DNA of 64,000 nucleotides from Tepidimonas alkaliphilus (GTDB taxonomy: Bacteria > Pseudomonadota > Gammaproteobacteria > Burkholderiales > Burkholderiaceae_C): positions 186,001 through 250,000 of the forward strand of contig NZ_VJNB01000003.1 of assembly GCF_007556595.1 (NCBI RefSeq), read 5' to 3'. Of the stretch, positions 55,493 through 62,287 are shown piece by piece (within the stretch, counting starts at the first letter, position 1; the number at the start of each line of letters is the position of its first letter). The position numbers and the translations under genes are program-made. The notes below the pieces were generated by a model that searched no databases, was not told where the DNA came from, and saw only the letters and a list, made by a program, of their open reading frames with translations.

Positions 55493-55918
55493 ATGGCAGT
55501 CCCGGTGGTCGTCGATGCGTCGGTTGCGGCAGCGTGGTTGTTGCCGGACGAATGCAGCGAGACGGCGGAGGATTGGTTCGCCGAGGCCTGTGCCGACGAA
55601 GGGCGTTTCTGGGCGCCAGCCTTGTGGTGTTGGGAGGTCGGCAACTTGCTGCTGATGGCCGCCCGGCGCGGGCGCATTGCCCCCGCGGCTGTGGAGGCCG
55701 GCTTGGATCTGCTGCTGTCCACCCGTGTCGCGATCGAAGATGCGCCGACGCCCGAGCAACGACGGGAAACGCTGCGGCTCGCGCGAGAAAGCGGCTTGAC
55801 GTTCTACGACGCGGCCTATCTCGAACTCGCGAAGCGCCGCAGCGCGCAGCTCGCCTCCCGCGACCGGCAGCTCATCGCCGCGGCGCGCGCCCGTGGCGTG
55901 GAATGCCTTGAACTTTGA
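55493..55918 (+). CDS. VapC-family PIN-domain toxin
   Basis: A 141-residue PIN ribonuclease. Acidic metal ligands are visible in [16 protein letters not shown], in CWEVGNLLL and in [15 protein letters not shown], with a final Asp in [16 protein letters not shown]. The toxin would cleave tRNA or rRNA when its antitoxin is lost. It ends 7 bp before guaA, so the pair sits inside what is normally a guaB-guaA unit. Confidence 0.88.
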   Translation: MAVPVVVDASVAAAWLLPDECSETAEDWFAEACADEGRFWAPALWCWEVGNLLLMAARRGRIAPAAVEAGLDLLLSTRVAIEDAPTPEQRRETLRLARESGLTFYDAAYLELAKRRSAQLASRDRQLIAAARARGVECLEL

Positions 55919-55925
55919 CCTCACG

Positions 55926-57542
<1,617 letters not shown>

Positions 57543-57572
57543 CGTGAGGCGGTCGATCGGACAGGCACCGAC

Positions 57573-58469
57573 ATGAGCGAGCGCTTGCCCCCTTTCGCCG
57601 TCTTCCTGCGCCACCGCTACCGCGCGCACGTGCACGGCTGGCTGGTGCTGGGCGTGGCGGGGCTGGCGGGCTACTACATCAGCCTGTCTCCGCACGAGCC
57701 GCTGTGGCTGCTCGTGCCGGTGTCGTTCATCGTTGCATTCTTCGTCGTGTCCGTCTGGGTGGCGACCGCGGCGCTGCTGCGCGTGCCGTGGTGGCTGCTG
57801 GCGCCGCTAACTTTCCTATCGATGGTCGCCGAGTGGGGGTGGCGGCGGTGGCGGGGCCGGCCTTGGCGCCGACGGCCTCAGCCGCGCGAGCCGTGGCTCA
57901 GCCACCCTTTCGCGCTGTGGCAACGCCGGCGGCTGCGCCGTCTGCGGCGTGAGCGTGTCCGGGCGCGAGGGCGGGCTCAGGTCATCGCATTCCCGGCCGC
58001 GCGCGCATGCCGATCGCCACGACGCGCCGCGCACCAACCGTCTGTGCGTCCCCCTTGGTCCCCGCAAGGGCTGGGCGGCTACATCGGTGAGGTCTTCGAA
58101 CGGCACTGGATGTTCTGGTTCTTCACCGCGCCGGCGTGGATCACGCTGTGGTTCTGGGTGGCCGAGGATCAGATGTTCCTGGTGGCGCTGATCCTGGGCG
58201 TGCTGCTGTGGCTGCTCGGCTCGGTGATCCTGATCATTCCCATCGCGGCGGGGCTGCTGGCCTTGGCCTCTTCGTTTCTGGCCGGGGCGGGGTTGACACC
58301 TTTGCAACGTCAAGCGGTGGTGCAGCATGCCGCAGCCGAGCGCGCGCGGCAGCGGCAGACTGCAGTCGCCGTTGCGGCACCGACGACGTCCCCGCCGCAA
58401 CGCGGCAGTTGGGTTTGGCCGCTGCTGCTGGGGCTGTGGATCGGCAGCGCTTGGGGCGCGGATGACTAG
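57573..58469 (+). CDS. multi-helix membrane protein, function unknown
   Basis: A 298-residue protein. Two hydrophobic helix pairs (about 22-80 and 185-235) flank a strongly basic, Arg-rich cytoplasmic segment (about 88-165). A further hydrophobic stretch (about 277-291) is near the C-terminus. I recognise no family. The gene starts 30 bp after guaA on the same strand. It may be host or accessory; base composition resembles the neighbours. Confidence 0.6.
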   Translation: MSERLPPFAVFLRHRYRAHVHGWLVLGVAGLAGYYISLSPHEPLWLLVPVSFIVAFFVVSVWVATAALLRVPWWLLAPLTFLSMVAEWGWRRWRGRPWRRRPQPREPWLSHPFALWQRRRLRRLRRERVRARGRAQVIAFPAARACRSPRRAAHQPSVRPPWSPQGLGGYIGEVFERHWMFWFFTAPAWITLWFWVAEDQMFLVALILGVLLWLLGSVILIIPIAAGLLALASSFLAGAGLTPLQRQAVVQHAAAERARQRQTAVAVAAPTTSPPQRGSWVWPLLLGLWIGSAWGADD

Positions 58470-58520
58470 CTCTGCCTTTGCTAGACTGAAAGCGCAAGCA
58501 CAGATACGGCCTCGACCGCC

Positions 58521-59057
58521 ATGACCACCGCCACCGACCTCTCGTGGGACGACCTCAAGGCCATGATTGCCGCGCTGGCCGAGCAAAGCCGCGAGACCGA
58601 CCGCCAGCTGCGCGAGCTCAAGCGCCAGATCGGCGGGTTGGGTGACAAGTTCGGCTACTTTGCCGAGGGCATGGCGCTGCCGACGATGGAGCGGCTGCTG
58701 CGGCGGCGCTTTCACATGGACAACGTGGCCCCGCGCCTGCGCGTGCGCCGCGACGATCGCGAGCGCGAATACGACGTGCTGGCCTGGGCCAACGGCAAGG
58801 TCAACACGGTGGTGGTGGTGGAGGTCAAAAGCCGCGTCAAGCGCGAGGCGATCGGCCAGCTGATCGAGCAGCTGGAGACCCTTTTCGACTTTCTGCCGGA
58901 ACTCAAGGGCAAGGCGCGCGTGGGGATTCTAGCCGGCATCGACTGGGATGCCGGGGTGGAAGAAGAAGCCCAAGCGGCAGGTCTCTACACTGCGCGCATC
59001 CGTGATGAGATGTTTGAGCTCACGACACCCAAGGGCTTCAAGCCGCGCAAGTGGTAA
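58521..59057 (+). CDS. DUF3782-like protein with PD-(D/E)XK nuclease-type fold
   Basis: A 178-residue protein. The N-terminal coiled coil (SRETDRQLRELKRQIGGL) is followed by a compact domain with the nuclease-like signature: Asp in REYDVLAWANGKV and Glu-x-Lys in VVVVEVKSRVKREA. This layout is that of DUF3782/YraN-like predicted nucleases often found in multiple copies in cyanobacteria and thermophiles. Function unknown. TAGACT upstream (near 58482) could be a -10. Same strand as guaA, but its phylogenetic type suggests accessory DNA. Confidence 0.7.
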   Translation: MTTATDLSWDDLKAMIAALAEQSRETDRQLRELKRQIGGLGDKFGYFAEGMALPTMERLLRRRFHMDNVAPRLRVRRDDREREYDVLAWANGKVNTVVVVEVKSRVKREAIGQLIEQLETLFDFLPELKGKARVGILAGIDWDAGVEEEAQAAGLYTARIRDEMFELTTPKGFKPRKW

Positions 59058-59223
59058 AGGGCGAGCGGAACGTGCTTGCGCCGGGATTAACCGTCGCGGG
59101 CGTAGTTTTGCACTGGTCGCTGTTCAACGGTGCAGCCGGAGTCGCATGCGGATCACAAAAAACTCGCGGCGCTGCTGGCGCTGGTGCGCCGGCAGGTGGC
59201 CGCCGCGCTCGAAGCCGCGCGGT

Positions 59224-59255
59224 TTGAGGCGCGGGCCGGCCGGGCAGGCTATACT
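59224..59255 (+). promoter_or_regulatory. promoter of tRNA-like RNA T1
   Basis: TTGAGG (59224-59229) and TATACT (59250-59255). The spacer is 20 bp here against 16 bp in the two other copies. The upstream 60-70 bp closely resemble the 151-bp repeat at 59611 and 60298. Confidence 0.55.
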
Positions 59256-59268
59256 TGGCACAAGCTCT

Positions 59269-59349
59269 GGCGCAGTGTAGCCCGATGGGTAAGGGTGGCT
59301 GCCGCCACGGGCGGTAAGTGGATGCCGGTTCGAATCCGGCCCTGCGTCA
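59269..59349 (+). ncRNA. tRNA-like RNA T1, no canonical anticodon arm
   Basis: Fold read by eye. The acceptor GGCGCAG/CTGCGTC (59269-59275 with 59342-59348, one G-T pair) is 7 bp. D arm: GCCC/GGGT with loop GATGGGTAA. A central hairpin TGCCGCC-ACG-GGCGGTA (59300-59316) replaces a normal anticodon arm. T arm: GCCGG-TTCGAAT-CCGGC (59324-59340). One unpaired C lies between T stem and acceptor. The central loop has no U33 in place. No CCA is encoded (AGAG follows). It starts 13 nt after a TATACT box. T2 and T3 have the same layout with compensatory changes. A decayed tRNA is an alternative. Confidence 0.65.
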
Positions 59350-59456
59350 GAGCGCTCCACCGATTACTTCGATACCCTTGCCGACCTGGCCGCGCAACGC
59401 GGCCAGTTCTTTTTCTGCCAGCAGCGCGCCCGTGCCCACGCTTTGGCGGGCCACGC

Positions 59457-59462
59457 TATACT
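59457..59462 (+). promoter_or_regulatory. -10 box of structured RNA R1
   Basis: TATACT in the context ACGCTATACTCGGCAC, eight bases before the first stem of R1. No good -35 is visible. Confidence 0.45.
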
Positions 59463-59467
59463 CGGCA

Positions 59468-59605
59468 CAAGGGCTGGCGGCAAAATCTCCCTCCATCTGG
59501 TGAGGGCAGACCTGGGGCCCAAAGGTTTCGTCGCCGGGCGCGGGAGTCCGGCGCGCCAGCCCCGCGAGGCGGTCCAGGTGCCGCCTTATTTCTTTTCTCC
59601 CTTTT
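59468..59605 (+). ncRNA. structured RNA R1 with intrinsic terminator
   Basis: P1 is GGGCTGGC (59471-59478) with GCCAGCCC (59555-59562); P2 is CTCCC (59487-59491) with GGGAG (59542-59546). The enclosed 50 nt differ from R2, but the shared blocks AAGGGCTGGCGGCAAA and CGCCAGCCCC, and the order of stems, are the same. After P1 a hairpin AGGCGG/CCGCCT (59567-59586) is followed by TTATTTCTTTT and another T-run, an intrinsic terminator. A TATACT box ends 8 nt before P1. No known riboswitch or ribozyme core is recognised. Confidence 0.6.
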
Positions 59606-59610
59606 TCAGT

Positions 59611-59761
59611 AGGCGCTGGAAACCGTCTTGGCCGCGCTGGGCGATGCGCAGCTGGAGTGCCGCTGCGACGAGCTGGCGGCGCTCTTGGCGCTGGTGCGCC
59701 GGCAGGTGGCCGCCGCGCGCGAAGCCGCGCGGTTTGAGGCGCGCGCGGGGTAGGCTATACT
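59611..59761 (+). repeat. 151-bp direct repeat, copy 1 (promoter cassette)
   Basis: Starts AGGCGCTGGAAACCGTC and ends in TTGAGG (59734-59739), a 16-bp spacer and TATACT (59756-59761). It aligns without gaps to 60298-60448 with few differences. Its second half also matches 59161-59255. Read in one frame it encodes a helical peptide end (ELAALLALVRRQVAAA...RFEARAG then stop), but this copy has a TAG just before the matching codons and no good start. It is probably the 3' end of a lost gene now carrying a promoter. Confidence 0.75.
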
Positions 59762-59769
59762 TGGTGTGT

Positions 59770-59850
59770 CATCGGCGCGGAAGGCTGCGATCCTGACCAT
59801 ACAGCGCCGGACGGGCCGCAGGTGGCGCAGCGCCTGCGGCCATTTCATTT
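59770..59850 (+). ncRNA. possible short structured RNA S behind repeat copy 1
   Basis: Eight bases after the TATACT of repeat copy 1. CGGCGC (59773-59778) can pair with GCGCCG (59804-59809). Then a perfect 9-bp hairpin GGCCGCAGG/CCTGCGGCC (59814-59822 with 59833-59841) is followed by ATTTCATTT, terminator-like. There is no second copy to give covariation, so this is weaker than T and R. Confidence 0.35.
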
Positions 59851-60078
59851 CGGCCAGCGCCGTCTTCCGGCGTCGTAGCGCGGCAGGCGGGTGCGGCATG
59901 GAAGCGAGTCGCATAAGGCATTGGGGCGCACCCATTCTCTATTGTCCAACCTGCCACGGCGTTCGAGGTGGGTGACTTCATCGGGCTGAAACGCGGTGAT
60001 CGGCTGCCACATGTCGCGCCCCCATTCGAACACCGTCAGGGCGGGCGCTTCCTCCCCCGGCAAAAGCCAACGCGCCAC
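59845..60078 (-). CDS. short hypothetical protein within the RNA cluster
   Basis: A 77-residue frame starting at a GTG directly after a stop codon. Its composition is protein-like (TVFEWGRDMWQPITAFQPDE, then THLERRGRLDNREWVRPNA), unlike the Arg/Pro-rich shadows of other frames. It is antisense to the RNA cluster and lies between S and R2. I do not recognise a family. It may be the remnant of a phage or transposon gene. Confidence 0.35.
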   Translation of the reverse strand: MARWLLPGEEAPALTVFEWGRDMWQPITAFQPDEVTHLERRGRLDNREWVRPNALCDSLPCRTRLPRYDAGRRRWPK

Positions 60079-60107
60079 TTAGCGGCGACGCGCGGGCTTA
60101 GGTGGGT

Positions 60108-60113
60108 TACACT
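60108..60113 (+). promoter_or_regulatory. -10 box of structured RNA R2
   Basis: TACACT in GGTGGGTTACACTTGCC, eight bases before P1 of R2, the same distance as in R1. Confidence 0.4.
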
Positions 60114-60117
60114 TGCC

Positions 60118-60280
60118 GTAAGGGCTGGCGGCAAATTCTCCCGGCAGATGCTGAAGGTGCGCCGGACACCGAAGGTTGGTGGGGATCAGACTTACCCACC
60201 GGGGCCGCAAGGCTCTCGCGGCGGTCAGGGGAGCCCGCCGCGCCAGCCCCACGAGGCCGATCCGGCGCGGCCTCACCCCT
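60118..60280 (+). ncRNA. structured RNA R2, paralogue of R1
   Basis: P1 GGGCTGGC (60122-60129) with GCCAGCCC (60242-60249); P2 CTCCC (60138-60142) with GGGAG (60229-60233). Three internal hairpins follow: GGTG/CACC (60156-60170), GGTGGG/CCCACC (60178-60200) and GCCGC/GCGGC (60204-60222). A terminal hairpin GAGGCCG/CGGCCTC (60253-60274) corresponds in place to the R1 terminator but has a different sequence and a weaker T tract. The 5' block AAGGGCTGGCGGCAAA is shared with R1. Unknown RNA family. Confidence 0.6.
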
Positions 60281-60297
60281 TGTCTCCCTTCTTCGGC

Positions 60298-60448
60298 AGG
60301 CGCTGGAAACCGTCTTTGCCGCGCTGGGGCAGGCGCAGCTGGAGTGCCGCTGCGACGAGCTGGCGGCGCTGCTGGCGCTGGTGCGCCGGCAGGTGGCCGC
60401 CGCGCGCGAAGCCGCGCGGTTTGAGGCGCGGGCCGGGTAGGCTATACT
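60298..60448 (+). repeat. 151-bp direct repeat, copy 2 (promoter of T2)
   Basis: Gap-free match to 59611-59761, ending TTGAGG (60421-60426), 16 bp, TATACT (60443-60448). In this copy the peptide frame is open leftwards (ALETVFAALGQAQLECRC...), without a convincing start codon. It drives tRNA-like RNA T2, 13 nt further on. Confidence 0.75.
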
Positions 60449-60461
60449 GACCATAGGCGGT

Positions 60462-60538
60462 GATGCGCTGCGCCCTGACAGGTAACGGGTCCGCGTAAGC
60501 GGGTTGTGTGTGGGTTCGAGTCCCACCGCGCATCACCA
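60462..60538 (+). ncRNA. tRNA-like RNA T2 with encoded ACCA end and GNRA-capped central hairpin
   Basis: Acceptor GATGCGC/GCGCATC (60462-60468 with 60528-60534), perfectly paired; upstream GGT could extend it against ACC. D arm GCCC/GGGT with loop TGACAGGTAAC. Central hairpin CCGC-GTAA-GCGG (60491-60502), a GNRA tetraloop, stands where the anticodon arm should be. T arm GTGGG-TTCGAGT-CCCAC (60510-60526). One unpaired C (60527) precedes the acceptor strand. The 3' end is A-CCA, like a mature tRNA. Promoter in repeat copy 2. Compared with T1 and T3, the acceptor and T stem differ but remain paired. Confidence 0.7.
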
Positions 60539-60542
60539 GCCG

Positions 60543-60636
60543 CTCTGGATGACGAGTCGTGGCAAGGGGTGTCCACGAGGTCACGGCAGCCGCCGTGGAT
60601 CGATGAGGGGGTTCCCGTCCCTCCGTCATTCCAGAG
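60543..60636 (+). ncRNA. four-way-junction structured RNA H
   Basis: Starts 5 nt after T2. The closing stem CTCTGGATGACG (60543-60554) pairs with CGTCA-T-TCCAGAG (60624-60636), 12 bp with one bulged T. Inside are three hairpins in a row: TCGTGG/CCACGA (60557-60578), CACGGC-AGCC-GCCGTG (60582-60597) and GAGGG/CCCTC (60605-60623). This gives a cloverleaf-like four-way junction without tRNA sequence features. It may be on the same transcript as T2. No known ribozyme core is apparent. Confidence 0.55.
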
Positions 60637-60637
60637 C

Positions 60638-60643
60638 TATATT
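60638..60643 (+). promoter_or_regulatory. -10 box of tRNA-like RNA T3
   Basis: TATATT in GAGCTATATTTAAGG, ending 12 nt before T3; the equivalent gap is 13 nt in T1 and T2. Confidence 0.4.
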
Positions 60644-60655
60644 TAAGGTGCCTGC

Positions 60656-60741
60656 GATGCCGTGTACCCCGATGGGTAAGGGGGCGGGGGCGGCGCAAGC
60701 CGCCCGCGTTGATGTTGGTTCGAGTCCAACCCGGCATCACA
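60656..60741 (+). ncRNA. tRNA-like RNA T3 with GNRA-capped central hairpin
   Basis: Acceptor GATGCCG/CGGCATC (60656-60662 with 60732-60738). TGTA then D arm CCCC-GATGGGTAA-GGGG (60667-60683). Central hairpin GCG-(GG)-GGCGGC-GCAA-GCCGCC-CGC (60684-60707), a GNRA loop and no anticodon. T arm GTTGG-TTCGAGT-CCAAC (60714-60730); unpaired C at 60731. Ends A-CA rather than ACCA. The stop codon of the minus-strand phage pseudogene (60737-60739) lies inside its 3' acceptor strand, so the phage DNA joins exactly here. Confidence 0.68.
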
Positions 60742-61562
60742 GGCGCCCATCGATCAGGATCAGCGCCGAGGCGCCGATTTCGTTGCGAAGGGTCCGCAAC
60801 GCTTCTTCATCCAGCACCCGCCCCGTCCCCACCACATTGGCCAGCGCCCCGCGCGGTTTCTTGAGCCGATAATCCAGCCGCAACACCAGCTTGGCGCCCT
60901 CGGGCGCATCGAACAGCAGCAGTAACGCCGGCTCGTCATGGGTGCGATCCAGCAACACCGCTGACGGCTGGCGCAGATGCGCGGGCAACTGCCGCAGCCA
61001 CGCGACGGGCAGCTTGCGCGCCTTGGCGTCGCGCAGCATGTGCGCCAGATCCACGTCTCGCACCATGATCTCGGCGCTGGCGGGACTGGCGCCGTGCGCG
61101 GCCAGCGCCTCGATCCAGCCCGGCCGCAGCGCCCCGGCCAGCGCCATGCGCCCGCGCGGCTGTTTGCGCTCGGCAGCCACTTCATCGACGAACGCGGCAA
61201 ACAGCGCCTCGGCCTTGGCACGCGCCGTCCCGTCCAGGCTTTCCCACAGCGCCGCGCCCAGCTCCGGCGGCCACTGCGCGATGCCAGTCGCGGCGCGAGA
61301 GGTCGCCGGCCACGCTTTTTTCCAGCATGGCGCGCAGGTCAGACAGCAGGTCGGCGCGCGCCAGGCGCGACACGGTGAAGGCGCGCGCGTGCTCGTCGTG
61401 CCACAGCTCGTGCCAGTCGTAGCTCACGCGCACCGCATCGCGCCCTTGCATGTAGCGCACGGCATCCTCGGGCGGCAGGCGGAAGGCGCGCGCGAATTCG
61501 CCCGGCGCAGCGGGCGCCACGATGGGGGCCTGCCCCGGATCAGCGGCGAGCTTGACGGGCAT
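60737..61562 (-). pseudogene. Mu gpF-like phage head morphogenesis protein, frameshifted
   Basis: The N-terminal part (from ATG 61562) reads FRLPPEDAVRYMQGRDAVRV and HDEHARAFTVSRLARADLL, the signature of Mu gp30/F-like minor head proteins. The frame breaks near 61285-61300. The continuation in another frame gives ATGIAQWPPELGAALWESL and ends with a C-terminal domain (LLLFDAPEGAKLVLRLDY, ASALILIDGRL) like the nuclease-type tails fused to such phage proteins. One frameshift rejoins the two. Together with the next two genes it forms a decayed Mu-like block on the minus strand. Confidence 0.72.
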
Positions 61563-61749
61563 GGGCGCGCTCCTCGAAGCGTTGCCAGGCGTCGCGGCAG
61601 TCGGCGTCGCACCAGCGCCGCTGGGCAGGCAGCGGCGCTTCGCACCACAGGCAGGCGCCGCAGGGCGGCGGGGCAGACGGGCGGCGGCGCAGCAGGCCGT
61701 CCATCTCGCGCTCGATGCGCGCCTGCGTCAGGTCGGCATCATCGGCCAT
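61540..61749 (-). CDS. small phage zinc-ribbon protein
   Basis: A 69-residue protein (ATG 61749) starting MADDADLTQARIEREMDGLL. It has a four-cysteine ribbon, CLWCEAPLPAQRRWCDADC, and a basic tail. It resembles small C4 zinc-finger proteins (TraR/DUF2116-like) of Mu-like phages. It overlaps the portal remnant upstream and the gpF-like gene downstream, as in compact phage operons. It may still be intact but has no functional phage context. Confidence 0.6.
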   Translation of the reverse strand: MADDADLTQARIEREMDGLLRRRPSAPPPCGACLWCEAPLPAQRRWCDADCRDAWQRFEERAHARQARR

Positions 61750-62287
61750 CGCCGCCCTCCGGCTCGCGCCCGTGCACCCCGGCCAGCCGCGCGGCAAACT
61801 GCGCGCGCGCCAGCCTTTCCGCCAGCGCCTCCACCGGCAGCCCAGGCAGCGCCTGCGCCAGCCGGCGGCTGACGTCCTCCGCCGTCAGGCCCTGCCCGGC
61901 GGCGGCATCCAGCAGTGCCTGCACCGCATCCGCAAGCGGCTCCACCATCGGCTGCCAGCCGGCCATGGCTTCGTCCACCAGGCGGTCGAGCTCGTCGGGC
62001 TCGGGCGGCTGCTGCGGCGCGTGGCTTGTGTGCGGCTGCCCTGCGGCCTGCGGCCTTGTCGCATGCCATCCGTGCACGGCGCGCGCCTGTGCGGCAGCCG
62101 GATCGCCGCCGGTTGGGCCGGATCGGGCCGGATCGGCCTGGGTCTGGCCCAGCACCGCCTTGGAGACCTGCCGATCCAGGTAGTCGATCAGCTTGTGGCA
62201 GAGGTCGGCGGAGGCGCTCTTCGTGCCGGATTCGATCAGCTCCAGCGCCATCTCTTGCGGGATCACGGCGGCGGCGTCGCTGCCAAA
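61739..62287 (-). pseudogene. Mu-like portal protein (DUF935) remnant, 5'-truncated at the CRISPR array
   Basis: About 180 codons of the C-terminal half of a Mu gp29/DUF935 portal protein: SDAAAVIPQEMALELIESGT, then LIDYLDRQVSKAVLGQT, then after a shortened, unlike stretch ELDRLVDEAMAGWQPMVEPL and LPVEALAERLARAQFAARL. The N-terminal two thirds are missing; homology begins at the very base after the last CRISPR repeat (62287/62288). The middle also looks deleted. The reading frame is otherwise open. Confidence 0.7.

Noticed and set aside
59269-59349. T1 as an ordinary tRNA-Arg with anticodon ACG
   Set aside because: A 5+7+5 anticodon arm can be forced (loop CCACGGG), but U33 is absent, the D-to-anticodon linker is too long, and T2/T3 plainly have tetraloops instead.
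59468-60280. R1/R2 as cobalamin riboswitches or tmRNA pieces
   Set aside because: No conserved B12-box or tmRNA resume/tag codons, no downstream regulated gene at the right place, and terminators follow the fold directly.
60102-60440. 112-codon plus-strand frame through R2 and repeat copy 2
   Set aside because: Only the last 50 codons look protein-like. The rest is R2 in a random frame, and repeat copy 1 has a stop at the corresponding point. Treated as a lost gene's 3' end.
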